Part shown: positions 19,012 to 28,727 of the stretch, one piece after another
Layout of the letters: every line of letters starts with the position of its first letter
How positions within the stretch are numbered: the first letter of the stretch is position 1
Source of the DNA: Rickettsiales bacterium
GTDB taxonomy: Bacteria; Pseudomonadota; Alphaproteobacteria; Rickettsiales; SXRF01
Assembly (NCBI GenBank): GCA_041396965.1
Contig: JAWKXN010000001.1
Coordinates: forward strand, 1,364,001 to 1,428,000
Direction of reading: 5' to 3'
Length of the DNA: 64,000 nt
The notes under the pieces: model-generated
What the model was told of the DNA's origin: nothing
The model's input: only the letters and a program-made list of their open reading frames with translations
The model's database searches: none
Made by a program: the position numbers and the translations under genes

Positions 19012-19044
19012 CAAGAATAAAAAAACTTATAACTGATAAATAAT

Positions 19045-21573
19045 ATGACAGATAATAGCCGCTATAATTTTCGTGAGACTGAAGAAAAATGGCAAAAATA
19101 CTGGCAAGACAATCAAATTTTCAAAAGTAATTTTGAAAGCGAAAAACCTAAATATTATGTTCTGGAGATGTTCCCTTACCCATCCGGTAATATCCATATG
19201 GGACATGTCAGAAATTATACTTTGGGTGATGTAATAGCCAGAAGCAAAAGAGCGCAAGGATATAATGTACTTCATCCTATGGGCTGGGACGCTTTTGGAC
19301 TTCCCGCTGAAAACGCGGCTATCGCTAATAACTCTCATCCCAAAAAATGGACTATATCTAATATAGAGAATATGAGAAAAAAGCTTAAGTCAATCGGGAT
19401 CGCTTATGACTGGACGAAAGAACTCGCCACATGTTTGCCAGAATATTATGAACATGAACAACTGTTTTTTCTTAAGTTCCTAGAAAACAATATCGCCTAC
19501 CGTAAAGAATCAGAGGTAAATTGGGATCCTATTGATAATACGGTACTCGCCAATGAACAAGTAATTGATGGTCGTGGTTGGCGTAGTGGCGCGCTAGTTG
19601 AAAGACGCAAGCTATCACAATGGTTTTTAAGAATATCTGACTTTTCAGAAGAGTTACTATCAAGTCTTGATTCACTGAAAGAGTGGCCAGATAAAGTCCG
19701 TCTTATGCAAGAACGCTGGATTGGAAAATCATCCGGTGCAAGACTAAAGCTTAACATTAAAGATAGCAATTTACACTCTGAAAAATATATAGAAATTTAT
19801 ACAACACGTCCAGAAACAATTTTTGGAATGTCGTTTTGCGCTATCGCTCCATCACACCCTATCGCTACAAAACTAGCTGAGAATAACCAACAAATCGCTG
19901 ACTTTATCTCTGAATGTAATAGCTTAGGAACTAGTGAGGAAGCAATTGAAAAGGCTGAAAAAAGAGGCATTGATACGGGATTAAAAATTATCCATCCATT
20001 TAGCGAACAAGAAATTCCTGTTTATATCGCTAATTTTGTACTTATGGATTATGGAAGTGGCGCTATTTTTGGCTGTCCTGCCCATGATGAGCGTGATTTT
20101 GAGTTTGCTACCAAATACGAACTACCAATAATCAAAGTAATAGATGATAATGGTGTCATAATTAACTCGGATATAATAAATGGTCTTAAGGTAACTGAGG
20201 CAAAAGAAAAAATAATCAGTGTATTAAAAGAAAAAGACATTGGTGAGGAAAAAATAAATTACCGCCTGCGTGACTGGGGAATATCCCGTCAGCGTTATTG
20301 GGGATGTCCAATTCCAATAATATATTGTGATGATTGCGGTATAGTACCGGTACCAGAAAAAAACTTACCAGTTACCTTACCAGAAGATGTAAGCTTTGAT
20401 AAGACTGGAAACCCACTGGACAACCATCCAACATGGAAACATACTAAATGCCCATCATGCGGTAAAGACGCAAGACGTGAAACCGACACTTTTGACACTT
20501 TCTTTGAGTCATCATGGTATTACCTGCGTTATGCTACCCTGCCATCCGAAAATCCTCTTAAAAACGACACTCTTGATTATTGGCTGCCGGTTGATTGCTA
20601 TATTGGCGGCATAGAACACGCGGTACTTCACCTTCTTTACTCCAGATTCTTTACTAGAGCTTTGAAAAAATCCGCTCTTACCACAATAACCGAACCTTTC
20701 AAACGCTTAGAAACACAAGGTATGATCTGTCATGAAACCTATAAGAGCGCAGAAGGAAAATGGCTATCACCAGATGATATATATAAGAGTGATAACGGAG
20801 ATTTCTTGGAAATAGGCAGTAATAAACCGGTTACTGTTGGTCGTATTGAGAAAATGAGCAAATCCAAGAAAAATACCATAGACCCTAATAATATAATCCA
20901 AACTTATGGTGTGGACGCCGCCCGCCTGTTCATGCTCTCCGATAGTCCACCTGAGCGCGACCTAGAATGGACTGACGCTGGTATTGAAGGCGCGTGGCGT
21001 TACATAAACCGCCTATGGAAGATAGCTCATAATCATATACAAGATAAGGAAAAATATCTAGAATCCCTAGATGACGAAACAGATGAGTCATATATAAAAC
21101 TAAAAAAAGCTACCAATAAAACCATTAAAGCGGTTACTGATGATCTTGATAATTTTCACTTTAATAAAGCAATCGCCCGCATTCGTGAACTCACTAACTT
21201 GATAGAGAGTATAAAAGTTTCTGCTAAGAACATAAATGCCCAAGATGAGGCGATAAATAGCGCTATTAAACTTATAAATCCTTTCTTGCCACATATTACT
21301 GAGGAAATATGGCAGATTTTTGGCAATAAAGATCCGCTTACTAATACAAGTTGGCCGCAAGTAAGTAGTGATTGGCTGATAGAAGACAATGTAACAATAG
21401 CCATCCAAATAAACGGAAAGTTGCGTGGGACAATTGATATGGCAAAGGATTCTGATAAAGAAACCATTCAAAGCGAGGCTTTAGCTTTACCAGTCATACA
21501 AAATTTCTTACAAGACAAAACTGTAAAAAAGATTATTGTAGTGCCTAATAAAATTGTGAGTATAGTTCTATAA
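19045..21573 (+). CDS. leuS: Leucyl-tRNA synthetase
   Basis: This class I aminoacyl-tRNA synthetase charges tRNA-Leu. The 842-residue product shows the HIGH-type motif HMGH (51-54, within PYPSGNIHMGHVRNYTLGD), the CP1 editing domain with the TTRPETIFG stretch, a zinc-finger-like insert (CDDCG...CPSCG), and KMSKS (603-607). The C-terminal anticodon and leucine-specific domains look complete. It lies in the conserved DUF3576-leuS-lptE-holA order. Confidence 0.98.
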   Translation: MTDNSRYNFRETEEKWQKYWQDNQIFKSNFESEKPKYYVLEMFPYPSGNIHMGHVRNYTLGDVIARSKRAQGYNVLHPMGWDAFGLPAENAAIANNSHPKKWTISNIENMRKKLKSIGIAYDWTKELATCLPEYYEHEQLFFLKFLENNIAYRKESEVNWDPIDNTVLANEQVIDGRGWRSGALVERRKLSQWFLRISDFSEELLSSLDSLKEWPDKVRLMQERWIGKSSGARLKLNIKDSNLHSEKYIEIYTTRPETIFGMSFCAIAPSHPIATKLAENNQQIADFISECNSLGTSEEAIEKAEKRGIDTGLKIIHPFSEQEIPVYIANFVLMDYGSGAIFGCPAHDERDFEFATKYELPIIKVIDDNGVIINSDIINGLKVTEAKEKIISVLKEKDIGEEKINYRLRDWGISRQRYWGCPIPIIYCDDCGIVPVPEKNLPVTLPEDVSFDKTGNPLDNHPTWKHTKCPSCGKDARRETDTFDTFFESSWYYLRYATLPSENPLKNDTLDYWLPVDCYIGGIEHAVLHLLYSRFFTRALKKSALTTITEPFKRLETQGMICHETYKSAEGKWLSPDDIYKSDNGDFLEIGSNKPVTVGRIEKMSKSKKNTIDPNNIIQTYGVDAARLFMLSDSPPERDLEWTDAGIEGAWRYINRLWKIAHNHIQDKEKYLESLDDETDESYIKLKKATNKTIKAVTDDLDNFHFNKAIARIRELTNLIESIKVSAKNINAQDEAINSAIKLINPFLPHITEEIWQIFGNKDPLTNTSWPQVSSDWLIEDNVTIAIQINGKLRGTIDMAKDSDKETIQSEALALPVIQNFLQDKTVKKIIVVPNKIVSIVL

Positions 21574-21590
21574 AGGGGGAATACGGCAAT

Positions 21591-22211
21591 ATGACCATTA
21601 AATTAAAAGCAAAATGGATTTTACCCTTAATATCTATATTACTTCTTACTAACTCATGTGGATTTAAGCCAGTATACAGTAAGAAAAACAATTCTATCCC
21701 AGAGGACTCCCCTATAAGTTCTGGCGTTGTGGTATCCGCTAGCGCTGGTGGTGTTATATCTCTTTCTAATAATTCCTCAATAGATCATAGCTCATACACC
21801 AGCATGGCAAGGCAATTTACCAATAATCTTGAAGACATGTTACCATCTGTAAACGACCCTAAATATAAATTGGAGGTTAGCATAGTACAATCACGCTCTG
21901 GTATTGGTGTCGCTAGAGACGGTACAGCTTCACGCTATAATCTTATTATAAACTCCAGCTATAATTTGATTAGAATAACAGACAATAAAATTATAGATTC
22001 AGGAAGCGTAAGCAACGTAACCAGCTACAATAACCCTAATAACCAATATTTCTCTACCTACATCTCGGAACAAGACGCTCGTAAGCGTGGGATTAAAGAA
22101 CATGCCGAGCTGTACCGTCACCGAATGATGACAATGATAAAGAAACAAGATTCTGAGGATAAGTCTAGCATAGAGAAATATATCCAAAAACAAAATGAAA
22201 ATAACCGCTAA
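21591..22211 (+). CDS. lptE: LPS assembly lipoprotein LptE
   Basis: LptE plugs the LptD barrel and helps place lipopolysaccharide in the outer membrane. The 206-residue product has a lipoprotein signal with NSCGFKPVYSK, where the cysteine-GFKP word is the family hallmark. The rest is weakly conserved, as usual. A Ser-rich segment (about 40-65) is longer than in many relatives. It overlaps holA by 17 bases and follows leuS by 17 bases. Its presence implies the organism makes LPS. Confidence 0.88.
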   Translation: MTIKLKAKWILPLISILLLTNSCGFKPVYSKKNNSIPEDSPISSGVVVSASAGGVISLSNNSSIDHSSYTSMARQFTNNLEDMLPSVNDPKYKLEVSIVQSRSGIGVARDGTASRYNLIINSSYNLIRITDNKIIDSGSVSNVTSYNNPNNQYFSTYISEQDARKRGIKEHAELYRHRMMTMIKKQDSEDKSSIEKYIQKQNENNR

Positions 22212-23214
22212 GCAGATAACCTCTTTCATAGAAAATCCACAAAATAGCTGTGGTTCTGTTCTTATTTATGGCGTAGATAATGGGCTTGTACGAGACAGAA
22301 GCCGCTCTATAATAAAATCTGTTCTAGGCAGCATGGCAGAGGACTCATTCGCTAAATCAGAAATAGCCGCCAGCGATTTATCATCTGATCCAGCGAAACT
22401 ATATGACGAACTATCAGCCGTTAGTATGATGTGTGACAAGAGAGTCATAGTAGTTTATGACGCTACCGATAAAATAACTAAAATAATTGAAGAAGCGGAA
22501 AATTACCTTAATAAGGATACGTTCTTAATAATAACCGCCGGAGAATTGCAAGCACGCTCATCGTTACGGGGATTTTTTGAGAAAAGCAAAACCCTCGCCT
22601 CCCTCGCATGCTATCGTGACGAAGCCAAAGACGTTCAATCGGTAATACGTCAAAAATTTCAGGAAGCGGGAATAAAATATGATAATGAAACCTTAAATTA
22701 TCTAGTGAGCCAACTAGGTAATGACCGTTACGTAACCTATCAAGAGCTAGAAAAAATAGCATTATACGCGGCGGATACAAAAGAAATAAACCTAAATGAC
22801 GTAAAGTTACTAGTAGATTATAACCAAACTACACAGCTTGATGACATAGTAAACTCAGTCGCCGATCGCAATCTAAAGAATCTGGAGGAAAAGCTTACTC
22901 AGCATCTAAAAGAGGGCACACAGCCAATCATGTATATACGGTCAATGCAAAGATATTTTAACAAGCTTTATTCAATACGTCTCAATATGAAAGAAAACCA
23001 GCAAACAGCTAGAACAGCCGTCGCGGCACTGCGTCCACCAGTATTTTTCAAACAACAACCAATTCTTATTCGCCACGCTGATAGTTGGACTCTTGATAAT
23101 ATCACAAACGCCATAAAAATACTTATAGGCGCTGAGTTAGATTGTAAAACTTCTGATATTCCAGCGATAGAGGCAAGCAGCCGTAAATTAATGAAAATAA
23201 CTCAAATCAGATAG
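22195..23214 (+). CDS. holA: DNA polymerase III subunit delta
   Basis: HolA is the wrench subunit of the clamp loader that opens the beta sliding clamp. The 339-residue product has the expected N-terminal region (SVLIYGVDNGLVRDRS), the central LNYLVSQLGNDRYVTYQELEKIALY stretch, and the C-terminal collar domain. Length is normal. The start lies inside the end of lptE, indicating translational coupling. Confidence 0.93.
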   Translation: MKITAKQITSFIENPQNSCGSVLIYGVDNGLVRDRSRSIIKSVLGSMAEDSFAKSEIAASDLSSDPAKLYDELSAVSMMCDKRVIVVYDATDKITKIIEEAENYLNKDTFLIITAGELQARSSLRGFFEKSKTLASLACYRDEAKDVQSVIRQKFQEAGIKYDNETLNYLVSQLGNDRYVTYQELEKIALYAADTKEINLNDVKLLVDYNQTTQLDDIVNSVADRNLKNLEEKLTQHLKEGTQPIMYIRSMQRYFNKLYSIRLNMKENQQTARTAVAALRPPVFFKQQPILIRHADSWTLDNITNAIKILIGAELDCKTSDIPAIEASSRKLMKITQIR

Positions 23215-23266
23215 GTATAACGGGTTTCTTAATCCCTCTAATTCTTCAGTTCTCCTTAGTAAGCAT

Positions 23267-23896
23267 CTAAAACACTTCGGCAAACTTCTTTTTAAGCACC
23301 TCATCTACCTCTTTCATTGAAGCGCTAACACCAAGATTACTCATAGAGGTAACACCAAAACCCTTTACACCACACGGTACTATCCCTTTATAATGCTCAA
23401 GTTCAGGATTCACATTAAGAGCTATTCCATGAAAAGTAACCCACTTACGAATACGTATACCGAGTGCCGCTATCTTCGCCTCAACCGAAGGGGTATTAAC
23501 CCACACACCAACTCTACCTTCCCTTATTTGTCCAACAATACCAAATTCAGCAAGTGATGATATAAGCCACTCTTCAAGATTCTTTACAAAATTACGTACA
23601 TCTCTCTGACCACGTTTTTTTAGATCTAACATGACATACGCTATACGTTGCCCCGGTCCGTGATAGGTTATTTGCCCCCCTCTTCCAGTTTCATATAATG
23701 GAAAATCATGAGATAATAAATCACGCATATTAGCGCTGGTACCAGCTGTATATAATGGCGGATGCTCAAGCAACCAAACCATCTCAGAGGCATTACCCGC
23801 TATTATATCCTCTACCCTTTCTTCCATAAAGGAAATAGAATCAGGATATGCTACTGGATGTTGTGATATTTTCCATTTCAGCTTGTCTGGTGACAT
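23267..23896 (-). CDS. lipB: Octanoyl-[acyl carrier protein]:protein N-octanoyltransferase
   Basis: LipB transfers octanoate from acyl carrier protein to lipoyl domains, the first step of lipoate synthesis. The 209-residue product contains [13 protein letters not shown] (71-83), the conserved lysine in [10 protein letters not shown] (K141), and the catalytic cysteine C175 in [14 protein letters not shown]. Length is normal. It is convergent with holA. Confidence 0.96.
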   Translation of the reverse strand: MSPDKLKWKISQHPVAYPDSISFMEERVEDIIAGNASEMVWLLEHPPLYTAGTSANMRDLLSHDFPLYETGRGGQITYHGPGQRIAYVMLDLKKRGQRDVRNFVKNLEEWLISSLAEFGIVGQIREGRVGVWVNTPSVEAKIAALGIRIRKWVTFHGIALNVNPELEHYKGIVPCGVKGFGVTSMSNLGVSASMKEVDEVLKKKFAEVF

Positions 23897-23999
23897 AATT
23901 TATCAAAATTCTACGTAATTTATTATACTATACTTGCTAAAATTATAATATTTGCTAGATATTAAACCACATTTTTCTTATGTACCACCTATAATTAAT

Positions 24000-24084
24000 G
24001 CGGTCGTGGCGGAATTGGTATACGCGCAACGTTGAGGTCGTTGTGGGGCAACCCATGGAAGTTCAAGTCTTCTCGACCGCACCA
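24000..24084 (+). tRNA. tRNA-Leu (anticodon GAG)
   Basis: An 85-nt cloverleaf: acceptor GCGGTCG pairs with CGACCGC, the anticodon stem CAACG/CGTTG encloses a loop with GAG (24034-24036), a long variable arm (TGGG...CCCA) marks a class II tRNA, and a TTCAAGT T loop is present. The genomic CCA end is encoded (24082-24084). GAG reads CUC/CUU leucine codons. Confidence 0.96.
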
Positions 24085-24617
24085 ACCTATGTTCTTAGAA
24101 CTTAGGCTAACTTATGTCAGACAGAAAACGAGTTTAGACCGAAAAGATACGCTACGACACCCAAATATAGCAAATCAGAAGCATCAAATTCCCCCACGCT
24201 CACTTTATATTCGAGCTAAGATAATTTAATGCAATATAAGTATCCTGATTGATTATATGCAAGAACAACTCCGCGTTATTATGTATAACCGTGCTATTAC
24301 TTTCTAACTTATTATTCTTAAATTTAGAGCTAATCTTTTTATCTATTTTGGCAATATTTAGAAAATCTTCCCTAACTCTATCAACTGTTTCCATCATTAT
24401 ATTTAATTTTGTTATTTATATACCACATATTCCAACAAATTGTTTGATAAAAGTCAATAAATTTTTCCAATATTTCGTTGGAATATAACAACGAAGAAGA
24501 ATATGATAAAACTTAAATATAGCCTAATAAAGGAAGCTGGAAGCCTGCGTAAATCTCCACCAACTTACGCTAGCAGTCTTAGGGCACGGATAAAAATCTT
24601 TTAATTCAATATGATGA
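24085..24617. other. Long AT-rich spacer, possibly with one small gene
   Basis: No confident gene is present. A minus-strand ORF of 65 residues (24200-24397) has a plausible helical, charged start (MMETVDRVREDFLN) but no ribosome binding site and no recognised family. A 10-bp perfect inverted repeat, ATATTCCAAC (24427-24436) and GTTGGAATAT (24477-24486), lies beyond the end of the XRE gene. A weaker inverted repeat, GCGTAA/TTACGC, is near 24548-24571. Confidence 0.4.
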
Positions 24618-25019
24618 CTATTCTTTATTATCATCCTTATTTTTATACTCTTTAAGCAGCTTTTCCTTGAACTCATCATCCTTAATATTAGATATACCAT
24701 CAAGCATAGTAGTAAAAACCGCCTTTTGAGTCTCACTAAGATTATTAAATTTCTGAATAACTTCATGAGTTTCTTTGTTTTTTATAGCATCCATAATCTC
24801 TTCATTAGAAAAATCAACCGTCTCTTCCACTATATCTATAGGACGACAATTCAATGCCTTAGCAAGTCTTACCATCCAGTCCCAAGTTAATTTGCGCTGC
24901 CCTTTTTCTAGCATAGATATTTGCTGGTTAGTAGTACCAGCCCTCTCCGCTAGCTGCTCTAACGTCAGACCATAGCTCTCACGTAAGTTTTTTATTTGAT
25001 TTTTATTGTGAATTTCCAT
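24618..25019 (-). CDS. XRE-family helix-turn-helix transcriptional regulator
   Basis: A 133-residue regulator. Residues 8-60 form a Cro/CI-type HTH: IKNLRESYGLTLEQLAERAGTT, then NQQISMLEKGQRKLTWDWM. The C-terminal half is charged and helical, with no recognised ligand domain. I choose the ATG at 25019 (MEIHNK), because a longer version would add about 68 residues unlike the family. Flanking spacers hold TTCCAA-type inverted repeats that may be its binding sites. The target genes are unknown. Confidence 0.88.
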   Translation of the reverse strand: MEIHNKNQIKNLRESYGLTLEQLAERAGTTNQQISMLEKGQRKLTWDWMVRLAKALNCRPIDIVEETVDFSNEEIMDAIKNKETHEVIQKFNNLSETQKAVFTTMLDGISNIKDDEFKEKLLKEYKNKDDNKE

Positions 25020-25435
25020 AACACATATTTTGCAACGAACTGTTGATTTATTAAACAAACAAGATGTTGGAAAACAGTTATATTTTTCCAATATTATGTT
25101 TGAAAAATAACAGGGTAAACAACTGTGAGACACAGGTAGGAAATCATAGTCAATTGACTTTATTTTTCCCCATAAAAACAAAGCTATTTCGCTCGCTTCA
25201 CGGCGTAAAACCAACTCTTTCAAAGTAGATTCCCATAGTAACTTGGATAATTATCATCTCAAATTACTATAGAAATACCACAGCGGTATTTATATATACA
25301 ATTAACAAAAGTCAACTTTTGAAAATATATATAAATTCAACGCAAAATTCTATAGCGACCTATTATATTTAACGGCAAATGGCATGTTAATTGCTCACAA
25401 TATCTTGATAACTTCAAATCCGTCAGAGGTTCATA
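25020..25435. other. Divergent regulatory spacer between the XRE gene and a sigma-54 type gene
   Basis: This 416-base spacer is AT-rich and holds no convincing ORF. TTGGAAAA (25067-25074) and TTTTCCAA (25084-25091) form an 8-bp inverted repeat about 50 bases upstream of the XRE start. Its right half overlaps a TTTTTCCAATATT word that also occurs at 24463-24475. A sigma-54 promoter candidate lies near the right end. Confidence 0.5.
25380..25395 (+). promoter_or_regulatory. Sigma-54 (RpoN) type promoter
   Basis: TGGCATG followed by four bases and TTGCT closely matches the -24/-12 consensus TGGCACG-N4-TTGCA/T. Exactly ten bases separate the GG and GC doublets. It is 41 bases upstream of the next start codon. 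Sigma-54 promoters need an AAA+ activator; none is encoded in this window. Confidence 0.7.
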
Positions 25436-26293
25436 ATGTCAGTTATACCGAATCAGACAAATTTAACCACATCAGCAAATCACATAGACAAACTGTCAAA
25501 AAAACCAACATATAAAGCTGAATCGACAACCAGCAATGCTTTTTCTGATATGCTAAAGATACAATCTGAAAACATTAATAAAACTCTTAAAGATACATCT
25601 TCGCATACTATTTATGATAAAATTCCAGATAACGAAAAAAACAATATAGCCGAAACCGAGAAGATAGAATTACATAAATGGAAAAGCGAATACATAAAAC
25701 GAGGCATAAGTGAAGAACGCAGACAAGAGGTTGAAAAATACACATCGGAATTTGAAAAAATAATATATAAGGCTACCGCACAAAATGGTTATGAAAATCC
25801 ACAGAAATTTATCCTATCTCTTAGCGACCAAGAGCTAGAGGTATTACAACACCTAAAAGGACTTGCCTTTACTATAAAACCAGAATCCTTAAACAAGGAA
25901 GGAGCGTTTAACCTACTAAAATCTCCGAGAAATACAAAGGATTTAGACCATGACGGCTTTGAAATGATAGGAATTGCTAAGACGTGGCATTTTCCACCAG
26001 ATAATGCCCCTAAAAAAGTTCATGAATCTTGGCACAAAACAACATCTAATCTAAGCGATCGTGATAAAATGCTCCTTGAAAGCAGCTTTCTACCAATTGT
26101 GATAGAGAGTGTTCATGGAACTATAGGAACAGCTTACATAGACGATGATAGCAACTACTTAGCTATCGTTAAAAAAGCGATTGAGGCAACAATCGCCAGC
26201 AGGCCATACAATACAACAACTATCCAAAGAGAAAACCTAGAAAAAAGACTAGATGGACTTAACCAATTCTTAAATCAGTTACAAAATTATTGA
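25436..26293 (+). CDS. Hypothetical protein with an EF-hand-like loop, behind a sigma-54 promoter
   Basis: A 285-residue protein that I do not recognise. The first 60 residues are Ser/Thr/Asn-rich and probably disordered. The middle is helical and charged. NTKDLDHDGFEMIG resembles a single EF-hand calcium loop (D-x-D-x-D-G-x-x-E). There is no signal peptide or membrane helix. An AGAGG site lies before the ATG. In many alphaproteobacteria sigma-54 drives flagellar or nitrogen genes, so a role in one of these is possible but not shown. Confidence 0.7.
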   Translation: MSVIPNQTNLTTSANHIDKLSKKPTYKAESTTSNAFSDMLKIQSENINKTLKDTSSHTIYDKIPDNEKNNIAETEKIELHKWKSEYIKRGISEERRQEVEKYTSEFEKIIYKATAQNGYENPQKFILSLSDQELEVLQHLKGLAFTIKPESLNKEGAFNLLKSPRNTKDLDHDGFEMIGIAKTWHFPPDNAPKKVHESWHKTTSNLSDRDKMLLESSFLPIVIESVHGTIGTAYIDDDSNYLAIVKKAIEATIASRPYNTTTIQRENLEKRLDGLNQFLNQLQNY

Positions 26294-26366
26294 ATAATCT
26301 ACAATAAAAATACCTTAACAATTACTTAATTGATTCCATGTAGAATATCTGTCGTAAGAATATTTT

Positions 26367-26762
26367 ATGAACTTTATCAATCAAATACCTATGTCAAGTC
26401 TCTATGAACGTATTGGTGGTGAGAATGCCGTTGACGCGGCAGTAGAGATTTTTTACTACAAAGTCCTAAATGACAATAGAGTAAATCACTTTTTCAAAAA
26501 TATTCACATATCAAGATTAATGGCAAAACAAAAAGCCTTCATTACCTTTGCTTTTGGCGGTCCTAGTAAATACACATATTGGCAAAGAGGTCTGCGCAAC
26601 TCCCATAGGGAATCCGTTAAGAATGGAATGAACGACACACATTTTGACATGGTGCTAAAACACCTCACAGACTCTCTGAAAGAAATGATGTATCCTGAGG
26701 AAATAATAGATGAGGTAAGAGAAATAGTAGAAGGAACCCGCAAACACGTACTTGATAAATAA
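26367..26762 (+). CDS. Truncated haemoglobin, group I
   Basis: A 131-residue globin of the 2-on-2 fold: MSSLYERIGGENAVDAAVEIFYYKVL at the N-terminus, FFKNIHISRLMAKQKAFITFAFGG, and the haem-ligating proximal histidine in MNDTHFDMVLKHL. Members bind O2 or NO and often detoxify nitric oxide. The start could be the ATG at 26367 or the one at 26394, which gives the standard N-terminus. It stands alone, convergent with the sugar transferase gene. Confidence 0.92.
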   Translation: MNFINQIPMSSLYERIGGENAVDAAVEIFYYKVLNDNRVNHFFKNIHISRLMAKQKAFITFAFGGPSKYTYWQRGLRNSHRESVKNGMNDTHFDMVLKHLTDSLKEMMYPEEIIDEVREIVEGTRKHVLDK

Positions 26763-26778
26763 GCAGCACGTACGGCCT

Positions 26779-28242
26779 CTAATAGGCACCACTACGCTTT
26801 ATAACAGCCGGAAATGTCTTTAACATTATTACTATATCATGCCACAATGACCAGTTCTTCACATACCAGCTATCCATCTGGACTCTCTGCCCGTAGCTTA
26901 CGTCACTACGACCACTAACTTGCCATAGTCCAGTCACACCAGGGCGAACTTTCTTATAATAAGCTATAGCTTTATCATAATGCTTTATTTCATTTTTTAC
27001 TATTGGGCGAGGTCCAACCAAACTCATATCGCCACGCAATACATTAATAAGCTGCGGCAATTCGTCAAGACTTGTGGCTCTTAAAAATTTTCCTATTTTC
27101 GTAACACGAGGATCATCTTTAAGCTTTTGAGTAGCCTCCCACTCAGCTCTAGCTTGCGAGCTATTCTCAAGATGTTTCTTAAGAATCTCATCACCATTTA
27201 TAACCATAGAGCGAAACTTAAGACACGGAAAAACCTTACCTTCCCTACCTATACGGTTATGTCCAAAGAAAACATTGCCACCATCAAGCTTTATAAATAA
27301 CGATACAACTAACATTAGCGGTGATAGTAAAATAAGAGCAAGCCCTGATATAAAAACATCCACTGCCCGCTTTATAAATTGCTGAAAATTACGTCCCGCC
27401 ACTTTATCCATAGTCAAAAGCGCTGTATTATTATTGATAAAATATTGGTACGACATACCACTAACCGGAAGCCCCTGCACTGATGGAACAAACGAAAATG
27501 AAATATCTTCACGATTAAGCTTTTCCATTATCTTCTCCGTGCCAGAAAAATCATGGCTATCCATAGCTATGATTACGTGATCAACCTCATAACTCTCACA
27601 AATATTTTTCCACGAACGACCTGATTGTAAAAATACCTCAGGTAGGTTGTTTATCTGAGCGACTACCTTATATCCTAGCTCTCCAGACTGCTCTAACGCC
27701 TGCTTTATATTTTCGGCAGCCACCCCAGAACCTACAACCAAAGTAGGTATATAGAAGCTACCACGCTTTAATGAAAATTTCCTAACTAAATATCTAAAAC
27801 CTATTACAAATGCCGCTGACAACAACCATCCTGATATAATAAATATCCTAGACATATCTTGTTTAGTAACGAATTGTAAAAAACCATCAAGCAACATGGC
27901 AAAGCCCAACGCCGCCACTATTTTCTGAACCTCCATCCAAAAAGGCATCGGAACTCTATAATGACCACTAGACGCAAACCATGCCACAATACCACCAGAA
28001 ACAATTATAAAAGAAGCTATTTGAGAGATACTATAAGTATTAGCGAGAAAAACATCTCCCCGCTCCATAAATAAACTATTAAAAACAAGAGCTAACAAAA
28101 ACGCTACCGCAAAACCAGCAAACATAGCCACAACATCTGAAATCACATAAAATCTAGCTGTTTTGTTTATATTCCCCCCATAAGAATATAAGCTCTCACC
28201 TGTGGCTATCTTATTATTTTTTATCTGTTTTTCTGCTGACAT
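26779..28242 (-). CDS. Polyprenyl-phosphate sugar phosphotransferase (WbaP/exopolysaccharide type)
   Basis: An inner membrane enzyme that transfers a sugar phosphate to undecaprenyl phosphate, the first step of O-antigen or exopolysaccharide assembly. The product has N-terminal membrane helices, a Rossmann-like central part ([18 protein letters not shown]), one more helix and the C-terminal catalytic domain ([47 protein letters not shown]). I place the start at the ATG at 28242 (MSAEKQ), though a GTG at 28287 is open. No other polysaccharide genes are adjacent. The sugar cannot be predicted. Confidence 0.92.
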   Translation of the reverse strand: MSAEKQIKNNKIATGESLYSYGGNINKTARFYVISDVVAMFAGFAVAFLLALVFNSLFMERGDVFLANTYSISQIASFIIVSGGIVAWFASSGHYRVPMPFWMEVQKIVAALGFAMLLDGFLQFVTKQDMSRIFIISGWLLSAAFVIGFRYLVRKFSLKRGSFYIPTLVVGSGVAAENIKQALEQSGELGYKVVAQINNLPEVFLQSGRSWKNICESYEVDHVIIAMDSHDFSGTEKIMEKLNREDISFSFVPSVQGLPVSGMSYQYFINNNTALLTMDKVAGRNFQQFIKRAVDVFISGLALILLSPLMLVVSLFIKLDGGNVFFGHNRIGREGKVFPCLKFRSMVINGDEILKKHLENSSQARAEWEATQKLKDDPRVTKIGKFLRATSLDELPQLINVLRGDMSLVGPRPIVKNEIKHYDKAIAYYKKVRPGVTGLWQVSGRSDVSYGQRVQMDSWYVKNWSLWHDIVIMLKTFPAVIKRSGAY

Positions 28243-28626
28243 TCTAAATTCCCTAACAAATACTATATTATTTACTAAGCATTCCACCCTATTAGTTAAA
28301 TTTCATTAATTTATCTCTTTTTAAGAGCCTACGCTTAACATATTTTACATATGCAGACAATGTAATTTATATTGCTTTTTTGTAATGTTGACATTTATTA
28401 TTATTTTACAGCAAGATAAACATATAACATAAATTACAAAAACATTTATTAATCCAAAAAAATCTAATAATTTAACATATTTTGCTTATAGCGTTACTTA
28501 GATGATTGACAAATTGTTTGGTTTAGGCTTCTATACGCAGCCTAACATCAGGGCGTGATACTCCATGTCAATTTGTTATTATATAACAATTGATTAGACT
28601 GTCATCTCGTCATATTATTCATGCGT
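28243..28626. other. Spacer with hairpins upstream of tRNA-Gln
   Basis: No gene seen. TTAGGCT (28523-28529) pairs with AGCCTAA (28539-28545). A second hairpin pairs TCAATTTGTTAT (28568-28579) with ATAACAATTGA (28583-28593), with one bulge. The left part is very AT-rich and should hold the sugar transferase promoter. Confidence 0.45.
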
Positions 28627-28701
28627 TGGGGCGTAGCCAAGCGGTAAGGCAGCGGATTTTGATTCCGCCATGCGGAGGTTCGAATCCTCCCGCCCCAGCC
28701 A
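28627..28701 (+). tRNA. tRNA-Gln (anticodon TTG)
   Basis: A 75-nt cloverleaf: acceptor TGGGGCG pairs with CGCCCCA, the anticodon stem GCGGA/TCCGC encloses TTTTGAT with anticodon TTG (28659-28661), and a GGTTCGAATCC T arm follows. The CCA end is encoded. The U1-A72 acceptor pair is typical of glutamine tRNAs. Confidence 0.97.
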
Positions 28702-28727
28702 AATAAAGACAATCAACTACAAACCAC

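Noticed and set aside
24032..24229. A 65-residue plus-strand ORF
   Set aside because: It begins inside the tRNA-Leu gene and has no protein-like pattern.
24249..24488. A 79-residue plus-strand hydrophobic ORF
   Set aside because: AT-rich spacer produces Leu/Ile/Phe-rich frames by chance; there is no ribosome binding site, and it overlaps the inverted repeats.
25020..25223. Longer N-terminal extension of the XRE regulator
   Set aside because: The extension is cysteine- and tyrosine-rich, unlike the family, and covers the likely promoter; the internal ATG gives a standard HTH start.
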